A stretch of 63,408 bases of DNA from an uncultured Bdellovibrionales bacterium (GCA_938002015.1 CALLAU010000023.1:1-63408); one strand, 5' to 3'; positions 37,857 to 46,848 are shown, counted from the first letter of the stretch. The notes: generated by a model from the letters alone, not told the origin. A program made the numbers and translations.

Positions 37857-38729
37857 GTGTCTAGAAACCTATACAAGAAAAACCACTTTGTTCCTTATGC
37901 TTATTTGAAGAGTTTTCGAATAGATCTGCAAAAGGAAAAGCGAAAAGAAGTCACTGGGCATATTTATACTAATTTAAAATACACAGGAAAGGTCTTACTA
38001 GAGAGCATATGTTTTCAAAACCAACTCTATACCTCGGTAAAAGGCTCTGATGAGTATGAGAAAATATTTAAGCTATTTGAAGATGACTGGAGAGTGCTTT
38101 TAGAGAAGTCTATTGGAGGTGGAATAAAAGATATTTCAGCTTCCATATTGGTTAATATTCTATTATTGAATTTTAGAAATCGTGTAATAATTAACAGTAC
38201 GGATTACGAGCGAGGAGAGCTTGTTTTTAAGGCCCTTACAAAATACTTTTTAGAAAAATTCTTGAAGCAGAGCTATTGGCCTACGCTTTACAGAGAAGTT
38301 GGTGAGATCTTTAATTCAAATTGGGATGTTAGATTAATTAGAATGTGTGACTTAATTACAAGTGACAACCCTGCAGTTATTACTCGTGACATGCTCTTAA
38401 ATGGATTTGGCCCCATTTTTTTACCAGTATCTCCAGATTCTGCTTTTGTAGTAATAAATAAAGACTTTTACACTTTCTCAAAAGGTGTTGGAGACAAGAA
38501 AGACTCTGAGCTGATCAATTTATATGTGGCATATCAACATAACATCCATATTGTATCGAGTAAGCAAATTGAAAACTTTGAAAACCTTAAGCAGGCTATC
38601 AATAAGAATAGAGAAAAGCTGCCAACAGACGAGGGAAGCTTTACAAATACGCGGTTTAAGCCATCCATACAGCGCTATCGTCATGATAAAAATGGCTTTT
38701 CCTTTCTTCAAATGAAAGTGCCATTGTGA
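37857..38729 (+). CDS. DUF4238 domain protein
   Basis: About 290 residues from GTG 37857, six bases after GGGG; an upstream in-frame start at 37815 has no ribosome binding site. NLYKKNHFVPYAYLKSF near the N-terminus and CDLITSDNPAVI in the middle are the DUF4238 pattern (HYVPQFYLRNF and SDNPV). Soluble, no signal. DUF4238 proteins are scattered in accessory genome regions and have no settled role. It lies alone after tRNA-Arg. Confidence 0.7.
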   Translation: MSRNLYKKNHFVPYAYLKSFRIDLQKEKRKEVTGHIYTNLKYTGKVLLESICFQNQLYTSVKGSDEYEKIFKLFEDDWRVLLEKSIGGGIKDISASILVNILLLNFRNRVIINSTDYERGELVFKALTKYFLEKFLKQSYWPTLYREVGEIFNSNWDVRLIRMCDLITSDNPAVITRDMLLNGFGPIFLPVSPDSAFVVINKDFYTFSKGVGDKKDSELINLYVAYQHNIHIVSSKQIENFENLKQAINKNREKLPTDEGSFTNTRFKPSIQRYRHDKNGFSFLQMKVPL

Positions 38730-38843
38730 ACTATATATAGAGAGATACGTTTTGGCAGGATGGGCTCTGGATCCCTAATTTTTAACTCGGTTGTAATATA
38801 TGCAAGTCACTAAAAGCAGAAAAATGAAATTTAATCCTTGATC

Positions 38844-38865
38844 AAACATATGTAGGCATATGTTT
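38844..38865. repeat. Perfect inverted repeat, 9-bp arms
   Basis: AAACATATG (38844-38852) and CATATGTTT (38857-38865) around TAGG. It overlaps the first copy of the 23-base dispersed element. Confidence 0.6.
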
Positions 38866-38875
38866 ACGTGGACAG
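38853..38875 (+). repeat. 23-base dispersed element, copy 1
   Basis: Matches 46899-46921 at 21 of 23 positions (core TTTACGTGGA, preceded by TAGGCATAT). Both copies lie in non-coding DNA, about 8 kb apart, on either side of the cyanophycin operon and its neighbours. Confidence 0.6.
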
Positions 38876-38926
38876 TTTCTGGACAGGGTGATATGCAGAA
38901 TATGTGAATGTGGTTGTCTTAACAGG

Positions 38927-38957
38927 ATTTTATATTGAGACTTATTTAATATAAAAT
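38927..38957. repeat. Perfect inverted repeat, 10-bp arms
   Basis: ATTTTATATT (38927-38936) and AATATAAAAT (38948-38957) separated by 11 bases. It is A+T only, so it is a weak hairpin but a possible protein site. Confidence 0.5.
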
Positions 38958-39172
38958 ATGTATCAGGACGGTCATCTGAAACTTTTTCCATGCCTGAAGG
39001 CTCTTCAAAATTTTTTAATTTAGTAAGAAAGTGTTCTCTGTCTATTTGGTGTAAACCCTTGGTGTAGTGTTTTACTTTGTGAATGAAACCTAGAGATAAA
39101 TTTGTAACTGGTGATCAGACATATATTAAGAGCTTATAGATTGAAAAACTTATACTTAATTGGAAGCTTCGT

Positions 39173-39334
39173 ATGTACGATGAAACACTATTTGAATGGG
39201 AAAACTCAATAGCTTTAGAATACAAGCGTTATTATAAAAATGTTTTTAAATCAATGGTGTTCGATAAGGGCTTATTATATTCATATTTGCGCATATCAGT
39301 ACAACTTAATATATATCATGTAGAACCTATTTAG
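39173..39334 (+). CDS. Possible small protein, 53 residues
   Basis: An ATG frame (MYDETLFEWENSIALEYKRY...) preceded by GGAAG and a TATACT-like box at 39151-39156. It is acidic and then aromatic-rich with no recognised motif. It could be a real small gene or chance; there is no supporting homology. Confidence 0.25.
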   Translation: MYDETLFEWENSIALEYKRYYKNVFKSMVFDKGLLYSYLRISVQLNIYHVEPI

Positions 39335-39439
39335 TTCTCCTATTTTTTAAAATAAAATTGATAAATAGCAAAATTAAAGGCGGTGTATGTTGATGCATAT
39401 GACTTGTATCTGCTCGTTTCGGCTGAACAGTCGTACAGA

Positions 39440-40234
39440 ATGAGTTTTAAAAGAGCAATTATTACTCATGGTGGAGCAGGGTCTAGCTTCAAAGATAAAG
39501 ATGGAACAGATACGGCTGCGGAGCTTGGTATTCGATTGATGCAAAACGAGCAAACCTGTCTAGGTGCCGCGGTAGCAGCTGTAAAGTCTCTAGAAAATGA
39601 TAGTCGATTTAATGCTGGTATAGGCTCTCAAATTAGATGTGATGGTAAGACTATTCAAATGGATGCGTCTTGTATGAAAAGTGATGGCAGCTTTGGAGCT
39701 GTTGCATGTTTGGAAAATGTCAAAAACCCAATTGAAGTTGCAGCTAAAGTTTTAGATTCACCTAATGTAGTGTTGTGTGGCTCCGGAGCAATGCTGTTTG
39801 CACAAAATAACACGTTTAAAAATGTCGACAATAGTAGACCTATTAAAAAAGCTAGAACTTCCCCATCTTGTGACACGGTAGGGGCTGTGTCTTTTGATGG
39901 GAAAGATTTCTCAGCAGCGCTAAGTTCTGGCGGTCTAGAAGGAGCACTGTTGGGGAGAGTTGGAGATGTTCCATTGCCAGGTTGTGGATTGTTTTGTGGT
40001 CCTAAAGGAACTGTTGCTTGTACAGGAGATGGTGAACAGATTGCTCTAAAGCTTTTAGCAAAACAAGTTTACCTGTGGTTGGAAGAGGGGTTGCTTCCTG
40101 AAGAAGCTTCAGAGAAAGCTTTAGGTTTATTTGCTGATTCGGTAGAGATTGGTTTGATTGTTTTAACTAAAGATCACTTTTCCGCAAAATCCAGTAATGA
40201 AATGGCTTGGTCTTATATTATAGAGGTTAACTGA
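39440..40234 (+). CDS. iaaA: Isoaspartyl peptidase / plant-type L-asparaginase
   Basis: Ntn-hydrolase family T2. RAIITHGGAGSSF opens the fold; the autocleavage site and catalytic threonine are in PSCDTVGAVSFDG, with SGGLEGALLGRVGDVPLPGCG and ACTGDGEQ following. It hydrolyses beta-aspartyl dipeptides and is the natural partner of cyanophycinase, splitting beta-Asp-Arg into aspartate and arginine. ATG 39440 fits the family N-terminus; a GTG at 39383, just after AAAGG, would add 19 residues. Its stop overlaps the cyanophycinase start. About 264 residues, slightly short of the usual 300 or more. Confidence 0.88.
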   Translation: MSFKRAIITHGGAGSSFKDKDGTDTAAELGIRLMQNEQTCLGAAVAAVKSLENDSRFNAGIGSQIRCDGKTIQMDASCMKSDGSFGAVACLENVKNPIEVAAKVLDSPNVVLCGSGAMLFAQNNTFKNVDNSRPIKKARTSPSCDTVGAVSFDGKDFSAALSSGGLEGALLGRVGDVPLPGCGLFCGPKGTVACTGDGEQIALKLLAKQVYLWLEEGLLPEEASEKALGLFADSVEIGLIVLTKDHFSAKSSNEMAWSYIIEVN

Positions 40235-41064
40235 TGGTTAATAAATCGTGCTCCAAAGGCAGGTTAATTGCTATTGGTGGAAATGAAGATAGAGTTGATG
40301 ATCTTTTAGTTCTTAAAAGAGTAGTAAAAGAAGTCCGTAAAAAAAACTTTAATGTCGCCATTTTAACCACAGCTAGTGAGGAGCCTGTAAAAAGGGGAGA
40401 AGAGTATACTAAGGTTTTTCAATCTTTAGGTGCTGGAACAATCAAGGTTTTGAACATAGCTACACATGAGCAAGCAAATGATAATCTGGTAATTAAATCT
40501 TTAGAAAAGATAGATCTTATTTTTATAACAGGTGGTGATCAGTCACGTTTAACTTCTGCCATCAAAGACTCAAAATTTCTTAAAGCTTTAAATGAGATGC
40601 TTAAAAGTGGTGGCGTTATTGTAGGAACCAGTGCAGGTGCTGCTGTTTTTTCAGATATGATGATCTATGAAGGCAAAAGTGAAGAAGGTCTCTTGAAAGA
40701 TAAGGTCTTAACTAGTTCAGGCTTTAGTTTTGTAAAAAATATCGTATTTGACACACACTTTATGGCTAGAGGGCGAATTGGCAGGTTGATTCAGGTTGTG
40801 GCTGAAAATCATAAATGTATAGGGGTTGGTTTGGGTGAAGACTCTGGTGTTGTTTTTATCGATGATGGAACTATTGAAATTATTGGCACAGGGCAGGTGA
40901 TCTTGGTTGATGGGAGTCAAATAGGACATTCAAATATCAAAGAAATAGCTCCAGGAAGCTCTATTGCAGTTGAGAATGTACGTATTCATTCTTTAGTTCA
41001 TGGCTACCGGTACAATTTAAGACAACGAAAATTTTTAAAACCTAAAACAAGAGGTAAAGTTTGA
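40234..41064 (+). CDS. cphB: Cyanophycinase
   Basis: Serine exopeptidase (family S51) that cuts cyanophycin to beta-Asp-Arg dipeptides. The nucleophile is in GTSAGAAVFSD (Ser near 133). FITGGDQSRLTSAI, DTHFMARGRIGRL and GVGLGEDSGVVF are also characteristic. 276 residues, cytosolic. It lies between the isoaspartyl peptidase and the synthetase with 1-4 base overlaps on each side, so degradation and synthesis are cotranscribed. Confidence 0.94.
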   Translation: MVNKSCSKGRLIAIGGNEDRVDDLLVLKRVVKEVRKKNFNVAILTTASEEPVKRGEEYTKVFQSLGAGTIKVLNIATHEQANDNLVIKSLEKIDLIFITGGDQSRLTSAIKDSKFLKALNEMLKSGGVIVGTSAGAAVFSDMMIYEGKSEEGLLKDKVLTSSGFSFVKNIVFDTHFMARGRIGRLIQVVAENHKCIGVGLGEDSGVVFIDDGTIEIIGTGQVILVDGSQIGHSNIKEIAPGSSIAVENVRIHSLVHGYRYNLRQRKFLKPKTRGKV

Positions 41065-43682
41065 TTGAAATTTTAGAATTACGAGCGTTAAGAGGGCCCA
41101 ATAGGTACACTCGGCATACAAGTATATTCATGGTCCTTGATATTCAAGAGTATGAGCAGCTCCCATCTAATATAATAGAGGGTTTTACAAAAAGACTTTT
41201 GGATTTGATGCCTACCCTTCAAGATCATGGTTGCTCTGTTGGTGGAAGGGGCGGTTTTGTCAAAAGACTCGATGAGGGCACTTGGGCGGGCCATATTATT
41301 GAACATATTGCTATTGAATTACAGTGCTTAGCGGGTATGGAGATTGGTTATGGGAAAACATTTACAACTTCTGTAGAAGGAACCTATGTTGTTGTGTTTA
41401 GATATCGAATAGAATCGGCGGGTTTGATGGCTGCAAAAGAAGCAGTGTCTTTGTTTCGATCCGTTGCTGAGAATAATGACTATGATATAGAGAGTGCTAT
41501 ATCTGAACTTAAAATACTAAAAGAGCAAGATATGCTTGGCCCAACAACATATAGTATTGTGAAAGAGGCAAAGCTAAGGGGTATCCCATCTGTTCGTTTA
41601 AACGAAAATAATTATATCCAGTTAGGTTACGGAGCTAGCCAAAAAAGAATTCAAGCTTCTATGACATCACAAACATCAGCAATTGCTGTGGAGGTTGCTG
41701 ATGAAAAAAGTAGGGTTAAGGAAAACTTAAAGAAAATTGGTATTGCTGTACCTAATGGGTATCTTGTTCATTCAGAAGAGGAAGCTGTTGAGGCTTTTTC
41801 AAAACTTGATGGTGCGGTAGTGGTTAAGCCAGATGTGGGAAACCATGGAAAAGGTGCTACTGTAAATATTATCGACGTAGATCAGGTAAGACTTGCTTAT
41901 AGAGAGGCACTCAAGAGGCATTCTGAAGTTGTTGTTGAGGATTATATAAAAGGTCACGATTATAGACTACTTGTAATTGATGGTAAGTTTGTTGCTGCAG
42001 CAAAGAGAAAACCAGCATGTGTTGTTGGGGATGGATCATCGTCAATTCAGGAGCTCATTGACATTATGAATTCAGACGCCAAAAGGGGTTTTGGTCATGA
42101 AAAACCTCTCACAAAAGTAGTTGTAGATGAGATGACACAAAGGGCTCTTTTCTTAAATAAGCTGTCTTTAGATGATAAGCCTAGTCTCGGACAAGTTGTT
42201 CACCTGAAGAACACTGCTAACCTTAGCCAAGGTGGCACATCAGAAGATGTTACCGATAAGGTCAGCACCAGTATTAGGTTAATGGTTGAACGTGCTGTTG
42301 TAAATATTGGTCTTGATTGTGCGGGTGTTGATGTTTTAGCAAAAGATATTTCTCTTTCGCTAATGGAGTCTGAATTAAAAGTCATTGAGATTAATGCTGC
42401 CCCTGGCTTTAGAATGCATTTAGAACCAACGGTAGGTCAGCCTCGAAATGTTGCAAAGCCAGTAGTAGATATGCTGTTTCCCAGTAGCTATGAGCAAGTT
42501 CCAATTGTGGCAGTTACGGGAACAAATGGAAAAACAACAACATGTAAGCTGATTGCTCATACTTTGAAATATGCTAGCCAAAAAGTAGGGTTGGCTTGCA
42601 CTACAGGAGTTGAGGTAGATGGAGTTCCAATATTACATGGTGATTATAGTGGCCCTGAAGGTGCTAACATTATTATTAGACAGCCTTTAGTGGATAGTAT
42701 TGTGTTGGAGGTTGCTCGTGGCGGTTTGGTGAGACGCGGTCTTGGTGTAAATAAAGTTGATATAGGTGTACTTTTAAATATTGGGTCTGATCATGTAGGT
42801 ACAGATTGGGTAGAATCGCATGATGATTTAAGGTTGGTAAAGTCTACAGTGATTGAAGCGGTTAAGCCACTCGGAGCTAGTGTTATCAATGCTGATGATG
42901 CTGGAGCTATGTCAGTTTTGGACAGAGCAAGAGGGACTGTTATTTTATTTACAGTCAGCTCTCAAAATTTAAATTTTATAAGGCATATAAAAGATGGAGG
43001 AACAGGAGTTATTTTAAAAGAGGATAACATCACTATTATTTTTGATAAAAATAATGAAATCTGTGTGTGTGCTATTCGAGATGTGCCGATTACTCTTTCT
43101 GGTATAATTGGTTTTAACATTTCAAATGCTTTGGCTGCCGTTGGAGCTATGTATGGAATGGGTATACCTATTGAAAAAATAAGAAATGGGATAATGACAT
43201 TTTACTCATCTCCAAATCAAAATCCAGGAAGAATGAATTTATTTGATTTTAAAGAATACAAAGTTTTGGTGGATTATGGGCATAATCCAGATGCTGTTCG
43301 AGCAATGTCAAAATTTCTTCCTAAAATCTCTAAAGGTAGAAAAATTGGCCTGTGTCACGGAACAGGTACTAGAACTGATGATCAACTTATAAAGTATGGA
43401 GAGGCTCTGGCTATTGTGTACGACTATATAGTTCTGACAGATTTTGATCAGCGTGATAGGTCGGCTGGTGAGACGATTAAATTAATTGAGAAAGGTTTAA
43501 TAAGAGGAGGTTTTAAGAGAAAACAAATTGAAGTTTTTATAGATTCTTCAGAATCAACCTTGGATTATTTTTTGTCTAAGGCAAAGATTGGAGACTTGTT
43601 GGTGTTTCAGATCGATGAAATTGAACCGATTTTAACACAGATCAAAAAAAGGTATCTAGAGAAAATAAATTCGTATTTATGA
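41061..43682 (+). CDS. cphA: Cyanophycin synthetase
   Basis: Polymerises aspartate and arginine into multi-L-arginyl-poly-L-aspartate, an intracellular nitrogen and carbon store. 873 residues, the normal size. An N-terminal domain (RALRGPNRYTRHTSIFMVLD) is followed by an ATP-grasp domain (VVKPDVGNHGKGATVNI) that adds aspartate, and a Mur-ligase-like domain with P-loop VTGTNGKTTTCK (near 485-496) and LVDYGHNPDAVRAM that adds arginine. The start is TTG overlapping the cphB stop (TTGA). The operon needs arginine, which the carAB products at 3.6-8.6 kb would help supply. Confidence 0.96.
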   Translation: MIEILELRALRGPNRYTRHTSIFMVLDIQEYEQLPSNIIEGFTKRLLDLMPTLQDHGCSVGGRGGFVKRLDEGTWAGHIIEHIAIELQCLAGMEIGYGKTFTTSVEGTYVVVFRYRIESAGLMAAKEAVSLFRSVAENNDYDIESAISELKILKEQDMLGPTTYSIVKEAKLRGIPSVRLNENNYIQLGYGASQKRIQASMTSQTSAIAVEVADEKSRVKENLKKIGIAVPNGYLVHSEEEAVEAFSKLDGAVVVKPDVGNHGKGATVNIIDVDQVRLAYREALKRHSEVVVEDYIKGHDYRLLVIDGKFVAAAKRKPACVVGDGSSSIQELIDIMNSDAKRGFGHEKPLTKVVVDEMTQRALFLNKLSLDDKPSLGQVVHLKNTANLSQGGTSEDVTDKVSTSIRLMVERAVVNIGLDCAGVDVLAKDISLSLMESELKVIEINAAPGFRMHLEPTVGQPRNVAKPVVDMLFPSSYEQVPIVAVTGTNGKTTTCKLIAHTLKYASQKVGLACTTGVEVDGVPILHGDYSGPEGANIIIRQPLVDSIVLEVARGGLVRRGLGVNKVDIGVLLNIGSDHVGTDWVESHDDLRLVKSTVIEAVKPLGASVINADDAGAMSVLDRARGTVILFTVSSQNLNFIRHIKDGGTGVILKEDNITIIFDKNNEICVCAIRDVPITLSGIIGFNISNALAAVGAMYGMGIPIEKIRNGIMTFYSSPNQNPGRMNLFDFKEYKVLVDYGHNPDAVRAMSKFLPKISKGRKIGLCHGTGTRTDDQLIKYGEALAIVYDYIVLTDFDQRDRSAGETIKLIEKGLIRGGFKRKQIEVFIDSSESTLDYFLSKAKIGDLLVFQIDEIEPILTQIKKRYLEKINSYL

Positions 43683-43705
43683 AGCACTATAACCAAGGGA
43701 AAATA

Positions 43706-43906
43706 ATGAGTAAAACAGAAAAGTGTGACAACTTAAATCATAGGTTAAATGATGTTACAATAAAATACTGTGTAGATTGCGGGCATCAGTTTAGTGCTTT
43801 AAAAAATGTTAGTTGTAACGATATTAAACACGCTCAAAGACGTAAAGATAGAAATGTGTTCTGTCGAGACTGTGGAAAAAAACTTAGTAAAGTATTTGAG
43901 GATTAA
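43706..43906 (+). CDS. Small zinc-ribbon-like protein in the cyanophycin operon
   Basis: 66 residues from ATG 43706, five bases after AAGGGA. Two CxxC pairs, CVDCGHQF and CRDCGKKL, suggest a zinc ribbon; two further cysteines (KCDN, VSCND) and an NLNHRLNDVTIKYC segment are present. It begins 23 bases after cphA, so it is probably cotranscribed. I know of no assigned function. A regulatory or granule-associated role would fit its place but is unproven. Confidence 0.65.
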   Translation: MSKTEKCDNLNHRLNDVTIKYCVDCGHQFSALKNVSCNDIKHAQRRKDRNVFCRDCGKKLSKVFED

Positions 43907-44006
43907 TGGTAATTTTAGAATAGATAATATCTCAGGCTGGGCTGGCATATCTGCTCCGCTACATATGCTTTACAATGTTAATAACTAATTTTACCCAAAA
44001 AACTAT

Positions 44007-44033
44007 CTTTAAACTTTATCTAAAAGTTTAAAG
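44007..44033. terminator. Candidate bidirectional terminator
   Basis: CTTTAAACTTT (44007-44017) and AAAGTTTAAAG (44023-44033) form a perfect 11-bp stem around a five-base loop. It lies between the cyanophycin operon and a convergent gene. The stem is A+T-rich with no long T-tract, so strength is uncertain. The remainder of 43907-44213 holds no gene that I trust. Confidence 0.45.
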
Positions 44034-44213
44034 AAGAGCTTTTATAGAAGTGGTGCTAGAGCTCATGTCAAAACTTACTCGGTGGGAGCTAAAGTCCACC
44101 TTCTTGATCAGCTATTGAAGCTCTTTTCAAAACTTTGAATTGAGTTCGCAATGTCTTCTTATGGATTCGCCATTAAAATGAAAAGATCGAGTTTTAAGTC
44201 AGTTGAGATATTT

Positions 44214-44948
44214 TTAGTCTAGTCCAAACCTGTAAGGGCCGGAACTAAAGCAGAAACCAACAGGCTTTACCAGTTGTGGCTGAGTCTTTAGTTCGAATGA
44301 GGCTTTTTTCAAAAACTCTTTCGAAAGTTGCTGAAGTTCTCTTAAGAACTCATCTCTTGTTTCATCAGAGGCTTGGGCACTAAAGACATGCATAAAGTGA
44401 TCATCACTCCCTAACTGATTTAGAACGCGTTGGTAAAATTTGGGGCTCCAGTCTCGATAGGCGGCGAGTTTAAGAGGGCCTTCACTGCGAAACTGTAAAA
44501 ACCTGGGGTGCAAAAAACGGATTCTGTCTTCAGGTAACCATTCGATAATTTTCAAAGCATCTAGTTTTTTCAGGTACTTGTGGATTTCACCAATACCCAT
44601 ATGACACTCTTCTTTTAAAGGTGTGATTTCTTTAAAGAAAAAAAGTTTTCTATAAAAATAGAAATAATCCAAATTTTTCGCCAGAAAATTTTCGGCTTCT
44701 ATCGAAAAGCTCGAAACCGCAACTGATTTTTTTTCAGAAAGGGAGACAAGGTCTTGCAGGCTGAGGCCTGCTGCTTTTGCAATTTGAATGAGTTTTGAGA
44801 GTGAACACTCTTCCAGAGAAAAAATACGCTTAATGGTCGATTCCGCCATTTCAGTTTTCTCTGCCAAATCTTTATAGGTAATTTGTCGCTGCTTCAAAAC
44901 ACTTTTAAAGGCTATAAACAGCTCGTGTCGCTCTCTTTGCTTTTGCAT
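44214..44948 (-). CDS. XRE-type HTH transcriptional regulator
   Basis: 244 residues. The N-terminal helix-turn-helix is clear: QITYKDLAEKTEMAESTIKR (about 21-40), then LIQIAKAAGLSLQDLV. The rest is a winged-helix-like and helical region (residues 85-210) reminiscent of the DUF4423/TIGR02147 regulators of Fibrobacter and bdellovibrios, but that link is weak. GGGGGAGG precedes the ATG. It is divergent from a secreted protein gene across a 105-base region with a palindrome and direct repeats, so it probably controls that gene and itself. Confidence 0.75.
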   Translation of the reverse strand: MQKQRERHELFIAFKSVLKQRQITYKDLAEKTEMAESTIKRIFSLEECSLSKLIQIAKAAGLSLQDLVSLSEKKSVAVSSFSIEAENFLAKNLDYFYFYRKLFFFKEITPLKEECHMGIGEIHKYLKKLDALKIIEWLPEDRIRFLHPRFLQFRSEGPLKLAAYRDWSPKFYQRVLNQLGSDDHFMHVFSAQASDETRDEFLRELQQLSKEFLKKASFELKTQPQLVKPVGFCFSSGPYRFGLD

Positions 44949-44966
44949 CTTAGACGCCTCCCCCTG

Positions 44967-45027
44967 TTTAGTATTAATATATTATACCAATAATATTGGC
45001 ATTGCCTATTTAGTATCATTATCTTAT
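44967..45027. promoter_or_regulatory. Divergent control region with palindrome and direct repeats
   Basis: CCAATA-A-TATTGG (44987-44999) is a perfect dyad. Flanking it are two 19-base direct repeats starting TTTAGTAT (44967-44985 and 45009-45027, 16 of 19 identical, 42 bases apart). On the minus strand the palindrome sits just upstream of a perfect TATAAT for the regulator. On the plus strand TTGGCA at 44996-45001 and TATCTT at 45020-45025 could serve the secreted gene. Confidence 0.6.
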
Positions 45028-45053
45028 CACATGTAAAGCTAAAGGAGGCAATT

Positions 45054-45491
45054 ATGAAAACAGTTATTTTGAGTGTTCTTTTAACCTTGATGTCTAATAC
45101 AGGGTTCGCGACGGACTACATTTGCGAAGGAGAGATTGGTGAGCCTGTTGTCGAAATTATTCAAGTGGAGGGACTCCCACAGTTTCGATACCTTGTTGGT
45201 GGCGAGACCCTACTTTCTCTGACTATGAATGAAGATACAATTCAACCAGTCACACAATCTCCAATTGGCATTGATGCAGGACAAACATTTACTTACCGTC
45301 CAGGTTATGGTGAGACCATGGTTCATATTTACGGAAAAATTCGCTCTTTGGGGGCTGTCTTTGATATCTTTGTTTTGGGAATGTTGGGTAATGTGCAAGA
45401 AACTCTTATAGACTATAAGTGTGAATTACAAGCTGTAGATCAAGGTGTTTATACTAATATCATTTGGTATCCTGACGCAAAAAAAATGTGA
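45054..45491 (+). CDS. Small secreted protein of unknown function
   Basis: 145 residues. A signal peptide MKTVILSVLLTLMSNTGFAT is followed by a beta-rich domain (EGLPQFRYLVGGETLLSL, YRPGYGETMVHIYGKI) with two cysteines near the ends (YICEGE and DYKCEL) that could form one disulfide. The ribosome binding site AAAGGAGG is strong. I do not recognise the family. Its expression is probably set by the divergent XRE regulator. Confidence 0.8.
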   Translation: MKTVILSVLLTLMSNTGFATDYICEGEIGEPVVEIIQVEGLPQFRYLVGGETLLSLTMNEDTIQPVTQSPIGIDAGQTFTYRPGYGETMVHIYGKIRSLGAVFDIFVLGMLGNVQETLIDYKCELQAVDQGVYTNIIWYPDAKKM

Positions 45492-45642
45492 AGGCTTTTC
45501 CTGAAGAGATAAGGGGGCTCAGTAGTCTAGTTTTAATTATTTTTAGAAACTATGTTTATTCTTAATTGTTGCTGGTATAGTTAGACTTTACTTGTGGATA
45601 ATTAAAATGACACAAGGTAGGGCCGTCGAGGTAAATTCATTT

Positions 45643-46848
45643 ATGAAAAAAATAGTATTTTGTGTCTTAATCATCTTACAAATGCTTTATGTAAGCACTT
45701 CTTTTGCAAAGAAAAAGTCTGATCTATATCTTGTAAACGTTATCTCTAAATTAAATCTAAGAGACCCTAACAACATGACTAAAATTTTAGACACTTTAAA
45801 ACGGGGTGAAAAAGTCAGTTTGGATAAATCTCAAAGCTGCCCTGACTTTGAAAGTATGAAGATGGTTTTCATCGCCTCTAAAAAAGCTAAAGGCTGTGTT
45901 GCTTATGATTATCTGGCGCAAAGTTTAAGTAACTTTGAAACTCCTAAGTTTATTAAAGTTGAGGCTTTTGATAAAAAAGCTTTTGTGCCGCTTTTTTTTA
46001 ACCATGATGATATTAAAATATGTTCGATTTTAAAAAACTCTAAAGAAGAGAAACTTTGTCGGCAGCTTATGGATAAAAAAGGTGCTGAGTTTTCTGATAT
46101 TATAGATTATATAGCTAAAAAAGACTTTAGCTATTCTTATATTGCTAAGTACTCTGGAGAAAAAACTTACAAGTACCAATATCACCTAGATCTGAAAACG
46201 GGTGCGTTGACTAACTTAGACTTTAAAAAAACGAAGTTTAAGGTCGCTACTCAATATCTTGCTTACTGGCACACGGGAGTTCCAATTGGTTTTTATTTGA
46301 ATAAGTCTTTATCCAAAGAGGCATATGTACTTTTATCAAATACAAAAATTGATTTTAACGCTTTTAAAGTTAAATCCTGGGCAGTCAGCTCTGAAGAGGA
46401 GACTACTTATGAAAACTTTCAAAAGCTTTACCCAGAAAGAGCGCCCAAACCAAGAAAAAACCAATCTAATTTTTCAAAGGTTCAGTTTAAAAGTAAGAAG
46501 TGGCAATCGTTTATGTTATTTTACTACAAATATAAATACGAAATTACTAATGGGGGATTAGCGGGCTTAAAACCTTTTAAGGCTGATGAAGAGAGCTTTG
46601 TATTATACGATCTAAATTTAAAGAAGAAGCTGGCATCTAGACATGATTCAACCCCTATAGAGGCTGACTGTGCATCGGATCAAAGCCCTTTTTACATTAA
46701 AGTTAGTTTCTTTTATGTACCCAACACGGCTTTAAAGTTAATCTTTTTAGAAAATGAGATGCCATATGACTGTGATAAAATTTTTATTGAAAAAAATCTA
46801 AAATTAGAAGAATTAACTCCAAGCTGTATTACTGAAGTGCCCGGGTAA
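45643..46848 (+). CDS. Secreted protein with an N-terminal SH3-like domain
   Basis: 401 residues from ATG 45643, giving the signal peptide MKKIVFCVLIILQMLYVS through SFAKK; an earlier in-frame start at 45592 would bury it. Residues about 28-65 (NVISKLNLRDPNNMTKILDT then LKRGEKVSL) match a bacterial SH3 domain, often cell-wall binding. The remainder, rich in Lys, Phe and Tyr, is unrecognised; it has a cysteine-containing C-terminus (DCDKIF and SCITEV). It stands alone, with about 150 bases before and 200 after. Confidence 0.7.
   Translation: MKKIVFCVLIILQMLYVSTSFAKKKSDLYLVNVISKLNLRDPNNMTKILDTLKRGEKVSLDKSQSCPDFESMKMVFIASKKAKGCVAYDYLAQSLSNFETPKFIKVEAFDKKAFVPLFFNHDDIKICSILKNSKEEKLCRQLMDKKGAEFSDIIDYIAKKDFSYSYIAKYSGEKTYKYQYHLDLKTGALTNLDFKKTKFKVATQYLAYWHTGVPIGFYLNKSLSKEAYVLLSNTKIDFNAFKVKSWAVSSEEETTYENFQKLYPERAPKPRKNQSNFSKVQFKSKKWQSFMLFYYKYKYEITNGGLAGLKPFKADEESFVLYDLNLKKKLASRHDSTPIEADCASDQSPFYIKVSFFYVPNTALKLIFLENEMPYDCDKIFIEKNLKLEELTPSCITEVPG

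Larger units (their letters stand above)
38730..39172. other. Non-coding stretch with inverted repeats
   Basis: No convincing gene on either strand in about 440 bases between the DUF4238 gene and the cyanophycin region. It holds two perfect inverted repeats and one copy of a 23-base element found again at 46.9 kb, each listed separately. The rest looks like decayed or regulatory DNA. Confidence 0.5.

Noticed and set aside
43806..43988. Plus-strand frame of 60 residues after cphA
   Set aside because: It overlaps the zinc-ribbon gene in another frame; the latter has a ribosome binding site and paired CxxC motifs, while this frame has neither.
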